NCBI GenBank assembly: GCA_937944055.1
Contig: CALDZJ010000047.1
Coordinates: 1-38,185 of the forward strand
Origin: an uncultured Verrucomicrobiales bacterium
GTDB lineage: Bacteria > Verrucomicrobiota > Verrucomicrobiia > Verrucomicrobiales > Akkermansiaceae
Direction of reading: 5' to 3'
DNA length: 38,185 nucleotides
Under the pieces are notes generated by a model, which saw nothing but the letters and a program-made list of their open reading frames with translations, had not been told where the DNA came from and searched no databases. Shown here piece after piece: positions 35,818 through 38,185 of this stretch; position 1 is the stretch's first letter, and every line of letters starts with the position of its first letter. A program made the translations under genes and the position numbers.

Positions 35818-36501
35818 CTAACTCCCCCCATCCGGCACCTCCATCGCACCCATCGCACCCATCGCACCCATCGCAGAAGCAGCCCCCTCCTTAACCACCT
35901 CATCATCCACCAAATTAGAAACACCCACCCCAAACATCGTCAGAGCCTCTATCGTATCGTGCATCGATGCCTTAATCGGAATCACTCGCTCTGCCGGAAT
36001 CACCTCCACCCTCCCCAAAGTCACCGCCGGAACCGACGGAAAAAACACCGCCACAAGCTCCTCCCCTAACTCCTCAATCTCAAAGCCAATCGTCAAAGCC
36101 CCACTCCCATGTTGATCCACCAACACAGGACGGAATCGCCTCTCCGTCTCATCCCCCAAATACTGATGCACCAAAGTCCTAATCATCCCATACCCCGGAA
36201 TTTTCTCCAAAATAGCACCCTCGAACCAAACTCGCATCCTCCTCCCCCACCGCGTCCTCACCGCCACCCCCGTCACATAACACATTAAAACAACCACCAC
36301 CAAAGCCCCCAGCACCATACCAAGCTCCGTCACCTCAGAAGCAAAATTAAGCCAATCCAAAACCGGCAACAGCAGAGCCCTCACCACCCTCACAATCTGC
36401 CAGAGCGAAAACCCGATAATCCCCACCGGCACCACCACCAACACCGCCCCCAAAAGACTCGTCTTAAAAAACCCCAGCTCCTTCTTCTCAATCGCCATCA
36501 C
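35818..36501 (-). CDS. DUF502 family membrane protein
   Basis: 227 residues starting at an ATG-ATG pair. Two membrane segments lie near the N-terminus (FKTSLLGAVLVVVPVGIIGF; ELGMVLGALVVVVLMCYVTG). A soluble domain follows, with ILEKIPGYGMIRTLVHQYLG, the canonical DUF502 signature, and a conserved VFFPSVPAVTLGRVEVI stretch. The C-terminus has the tandem peptide GAM-GAM-GAM, encoded by a 9-bp repeat. Function of DUF502 is not established; it is widely conserved and membrane-bound. No SD is obvious. Confidence 0.9.
   Translation of the reverse strand: MMAIEKKELGFFKTSLLGAVLVVVPVGIIGFSLWQIVRVVRALLLPVLDWLNFASEVTELGMVLGALVVVVLMCYVTGVAVRTRWGRRMRVWFEGAILEKIPGYGMIRTLVHQYLGDETERRFRPVLVDQHGSGALTIGFEIEELGEELVAVFFPSVPAVTLGRVEVIPAERVIPIKASMHDTIEALTMFGVGVSNLVDDEVVKEGAASAMGAMGAMGAMEVPDGGS
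35842..35875. repeat. 9-bp in-frame tandem repeat within the DUF502 gene
   Basis: CATCGCACC is repeated three times with a fourth partial copy. On the minus strand it codes for MGA units in the C-terminal tail. The period is a multiple of three, so copy-number changes would alter the tail length without a frameshift. Confidence 0.85.
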
Positions 36502-36573
36502 ACCATTCCACCAATTCTCCCCTCAAACTTCAACCCCAACCCGCCGCCAACCCGCCGCCAACCTCCGCCAACC

Positions 36574-36624
36574 AGTAGCCGAAAGCCCCCGAGGCTACTT
36601 TCTCTCTCTCCAGCGAAGGGAGAG
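36574..36624 (-). terminator. Two hairpins downstream of the OmpA-family pseudogene
   Basis: AGTAGCC (36574-36580) pairs with GGCTACT (36593-36599), and CTCTCC (36606-36611) with GGAGAG (36619-36624). They follow the stop at 36627 on the minus strand. Neither is followed by a T tract, so they may be a weak terminator or a 3' stabilising structure. The 36502-36573 strip beside them has an 11-bp tandem repeat (AACCCGCCGCC). Confidence 0.4.
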
Positions 36625-36626
36625 GA

Positions 36627-36962
36627 CTAAAAATCGAGGTAAATCTCAGTCCGGCGATTTGCGCGGCGGCCCGTCGGGTTATCCTCTCCATCTTCCGTGG
36701 AATTTGGCCGCCGGGACTTCGCCTCATCAAAGTTCTGCGCCAAGACGGCTAGGAGAAAGGAATCGGTCACCCCGAGTGAATCAGAAAAAAGAGCCGAGGA
36801 CGGCGTCGCCACTGGGCTCGCCACTTCGGGGATCTTGAGTTTTTCGACCGCCCATTTTCCGTTCTCATCGCGGAGAAGGTCGAAGTAGATGCGCGTGCCT
36901 TGTTCTCCTCCAGAAGAGTCATCAGCCTCGTCCCCCTGCGCTCCTTCCCTATTAGACCGCAC
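36627..36962 (-). pseudogene. OmpA-family protein, 5'-truncated with probable internal deletion
   Basis: 111 residues in frame from a GTG at 36962. The end (RRPNSTEDGEDNPTGRRANR, then RTEIYLDF) matches the last segment of OmpA/MotB-like peptidoglycan-binding domains, which end in a GRxxNRRxEI motif. The preceding part (IYFDLLRDENGKWAVEKLKI, then SFLLAVLAQNFDEAKSR) looks like the upstream region of a Verrucomicrobia OmpA protein that normally has about 200 residues, including the OmpA core with its SDxxG/HTD motif, before NRR. Here the two are joined directly at about 36718-36722, so the core is missing. The 5' end is cut at the repeat at 36957. Deletion and truncation are inferred from memory of the family. 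Confidence 0.6.
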
Positions 36963-37131
36963 CGTAATATCCCTGACATACTTTTCCTTTTTGTATGCCT
37001 GACATACTTTTTGCGGAGATGTCGGAAAGACTGGCCACTTCTTCTAAGGCCGCAATCACTTGGGCCTGTCGATTGCGTGGCATTCGATCAAGGTAACGAT
37101 CAGCCCTACGATGAAAAACGATTGCTCGCAT
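36952..37131 (-). pseudogene. RelE/ParE-type toxin, C-terminally truncated
   Basis: Starts at the ATG at 37131 (MRAIVFHRRADRYLDRMPRN, then RQAQVIAALEEVASLSDISA). This is the N-terminal half of a RelE/ParE-superfamily toxin, a ribosome-dependent mRNA interferase or gyrase inhibitor in the family. After DISA the frame reads through the repeat (KSMSGIQKG...) and stops at 36952, giving 59 residues instead of about 85-95. The C-terminal strands with the catalytic residues are lost, so it is probably inactive. The antitoxin gene is directly upstream. Confidence 0.7.
36957..37015 (+). repeat. Dyad repeat R1, double copy
   Basis: Two related units side by side. The first (36957-36987) has CCGCACCGTAATATCCCTGA then CATACTTTTCC. 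The second (36988-37015) is TTTTTGTATGCCTGACATAC then TTTTTGCG. The core of the second, GTATGCCTGACATAC (36993-37007), has a GTATG/CATAC dyad, and the outer CGCA/TGCG ends mirror each other. The toxin frame is cut at one edge and the OmpA remnant begins at the other. Confidence 0.85.
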
Positions 37132-37135
37132 CTTT

Positions 37136-37175
37136 AGAGGCCAAGACGTGCTTTCAGAGGCCAAGACGTGCTTTC
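37136..37175. repeat. 20-bp tandem duplication at the antitoxin/toxin junction
   Basis: AGAGGCCAAGACGTGCTTTC is repeated exactly (37136-37155 and 37156-37175). Without it the antitoxin would stop at a TAA two bases before the toxin ATG. With it the stop becomes TGA (37154-37156) and the spacer grows to 22 nt. Confidence 0.95.
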
Positions 37176-37372
37176 ACTTCAGCGAGTGGAATAAAGGCTT
37201 CAGTGTTCCCTTCGCGGCGATCGCGCTCGGCCTCCTGACAAGCTTCAATTTCCTCTTTCGTAGGCTCGTCGGATTCAATCAGCTCTCTAATTTGTTGAAA
37301 AACATCCCAAGGAATGACCGCAGCTTCTGGCTGCCCGTCTTCGTTAAGAAGTGTGCGGTGAGTTAAGGTCAT
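37154..37372 (-). CDS. Type II antitoxin (partner of truncated toxin)
   Basis: 72 residues from the ATG at 37372; an in-frame ATG at 37399 would give 81. The sequence TLLNEDGQPEAAVIPWDVFQ, then QIRELIE, matches the N-terminal DNA-binding part of small Phd/YefM-like antitoxins. The acidic C-terminal half (EIEACQEAERDRREGNTEAF) ending LAEVKARLGL is typical of the toxin-wrapping tail. The gene is intact. It overlaps the end of the recombinase fragment if the upstream ATG is used. The 20-bp duplication sits at its stop. It probably has no functional toxin partner here. Confidence 0.75.
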   Translation of the reverse strand: MTLTHRTLLNEDGQPEAAVIPWDVFQQIRELIESDEPTKEEIEACQEAERDRREGNTEAFIPLAEVKARLGL

Positions 37373-37376
37373 ACCT

Positions 37377-37601
37377 TCAAGATAGCTGCTTATCGTCATT
37401 TTGCGAGTCTGGTTTTTCTCCCGTTTCAGCGGGGTGGGTTTTGGCGTGAACCGCTTTCAGCTGCTCGATGCTCACTTGCGTGTAAATGCTCGTGGCTTCT
37501 AGCTTCTCGTGGCCGAGGAGTTGCTGGATGAAGCGGATGTCGACCCCGCCTTCTAACATGTGCGTGCCGGAGCTCTGTCTGACGGGAGGAATCGCCCGCA
37601 C
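37377..37601 (-). pseudogene. Tyrosine recombinase, C-terminal remnant
   Basis: 74 residues ending at 37377. The frame begins inside repeat R2 and reads [20 protein letters not shown], then [20 protein letters not shown]. It holds the second catalytic Arg (VRQ, where the usual next residue is His), the LLGH histidine and the nucleophile Tyr (IYTQ) of XerC/D-type recombinases. The N-terminal DNA-binding domain and the first catalytic Arg are missing. Resembles integrases found on plasmids and integrative elements, not IntI of integrons. Too short to be active. Confidence 0.72.
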
Positions 37602-37628
37602 CGTAATATGCCTGACTTACTTTTTGCG
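37596..37628 (+). repeat. Dyad repeat R2
   Basis: 33 bp: CCGCACCGTAATATGCCTGA, CTTAC, TTTTTGCG. It aligns with both halves of R1. The recombinase fragment is cut at its left edge (37595/37596). Confidence 0.85.
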
Positions 37629-37926
37629 CTAAACCAATCCCCCTGCCCTCAAATCCCCCAAATCTGCGCCCCCCAAAAGCACCCCATCCACCCCAAAACC
37701 ATTGAAAACAAATGACTCCAAGAGATTCTTTTTTTGTATGCCTGACATACTTTTTGCGAACTCGCCAAAATACTTTCCCGATGCGCGCTCTTCGCCGGGT
37801 TGCTGCTGGTGGGTTGGGCGCGAAGCGCGGGGTGCGGAGATGGGGCGCGGAGCTGCGGGCGGGCTGGCACGACTCCTGCAAGGAAGGCTTTTTGCGGAGG
37901 AAGCGTAGCGACCGACCTTGCCGACC
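37629..37926. other. Gene-free spacer between repeats and structured element
   Basis: 37629-37728 is C-rich on the plus strand and codes for nothing I can support. From 37759 the DNA becomes noticeably GC-rich, with motifs such as GCGCGAAGCGCGG. Overlapping frames on both strands here have low-complexity Arg/Ser/Pro composition and I do not consider them genes. Confidence 0.55.
37729..37758 (+). repeat. Dyad repeat R3
   Basis: A T run followed by GTATGCCTGACATACTTTTT and GCG. The GTATGCCTGACATAC core (37736-37750) is identical to that of R1b and lies in the same orientation. Confidence 0.85.
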
Positions 37927-38111
37927 GGCCATGACTTCACACAACACTCCGTAATCAATCGACGAAGGACTGGACTGACGAAGAGCGGACGAGCGCAGCG
38001 AGTGCAAGCGGTCAGGCAAGGACTGGTGCCCGGGTGGAAGGGGCCCCCTTTGGGGAAGGCCGTCCACCCGATCAGGCACGGCGACTGATTACGGATGTTG
38101 TGTGATGGCCA
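37927..38111. other. Structured element with long imperfect inverted arms
   Basis: Arm 1 (37927-37961, including CACACAACACTCCGTAATCA) and arm 2 (38083-38111, including TGATTACGGATGTTGTGTG) are complementary over about 27 bp with small bulges. Inside is a second stem (GTGCC 38026-38030 with GGCAC 38076-38080; GGGTGGA 38032-38038 with TCCACCC 38064-38070) capped by CCCC-TTT-GGGG. This would fold as a single-stranded DNA or RNA hairpin of about 185 nt. It could be a structured RNA, a non-autonomous mobile element or a recombination site. An open frame from 38106 to the window edge is not supported. Confidence 0.55.
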
Positions 38112-38185
38112 TGGAAAGCTGGAGGCGTGACAGCTTAGCCCGCTCTAACAATTCGACCGACCGAAGGGAGGCTGGTCTTGAACCA

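Noticed and set aside
37426-38079. Minus-strand 217-codon frame across the repeats and GC-rich region
   Set aside because: It runs through R2, R3 and the structured element with low-complexity Arg/Ser/Pro sequence, and reads the recombinase remnant out of frame.
38144-38165. TCTAACAATTCG, like the left end of an integron attC site
   Set aside because: There is no GTTRRRY partner within the window and no IntI; the match is short enough to be chance.
38106-38185. Open frame beginning MAMESWRRDSLARSNN and leaving the window
   Set aside because: Only 26 codons are visible, with no ribosome-binding site and no recognised motif.
1-38185. CRISPR arrays, tRNA and rRNA genes
   Set aside because: No regularly spaced repeat array, cloverleaf with CCA-type end or rRNA-like sequence was seen on either strand.

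Overview
The window looks like chromosomal DNA from a Verrucomicrobia (PVC superphylum) bacterium, probably of the class Verrucomicrobiae. Four things point there: a paired PSCyt1/PSCyt2/PSD1 (DUF1549-DUF1553) and DUF1501 locus, several giant secreted lamin-tail/CotH proteins, a PEP-CTERM protein, and a recurring C-terminal domain ending in (F/Y)(F/Y/L)RLR. The taxonomic call is an inference from gene content. No rRNA or tRNA gene and no CRISPR array was seen.

Layout. 1-132 is the 3' end of a probable DNA polymerase III delta subunit gene. 144-6567 (minus) holds a CotH/lamin-tail surface protein and a TAATG-coupled pair (a membrane-anchored propeptide-like protein and a helical lipoprotein). 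6823-8031 (minus) is a CNT nucleoside transporter. 8540-13110 (plus) carries a prepilin-like protein with a strong terminator, a small charged protein, a secreted GH2-type glycosidase and a DUF21/CBS membrane protein. 13201-18005 (plus) is the most interesting functional unit: an exported HPCxxC protein, then a tight cluster of a beta-propeller di-heme cytochrome, a PEP-CTERM protein and an outer-membrane barrel with a His-rich loop. It converges on a minus-strand System II cytochrome c maturation operon (lipoprotein-ResB-CcsA, 18067-21938), which would supply the machinery to attach the hemes. 22001-23777 (plus) has phosphatidylserine decarboxylase and an EamA transporter. 23906-27665 (plus) is the PSCyt/DUF1501 pair. 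27733-34691 (minus) has a second CotH/lamin-tail protein and a thrombospondin type 3 repeat protein with an internal duplication. 34900-36501 (minus) has PPK2 and a DUF502 protein.

The right end (36.6-38.2 kb) is scrambled. A short dyad repeat (core GTATGCCTGACATAC and variants) occurs four times in the same orientation. It marks the break points of an OmpA-family pseudogene, a truncated RelE/ParE-type toxin beside its intact antitoxin, and the C-terminal remnant of a tyrosine recombinase. Beyond them, in GC-rich DNA, lies a roughly 185-bp element with long imperfect inverted arms and a nested hairpin. This looks like a mobile or recombination hot spot that continues outside the window.

The best candidates for undescribed biology are the propeller-cytochrome/PEP-CTERM/His-rich barrel cluster (possible cell-surface metal redox or transport), the C-terminal domain shared by four large secreted proteins, and the repeat-bounded module with the structured element at the right edge.
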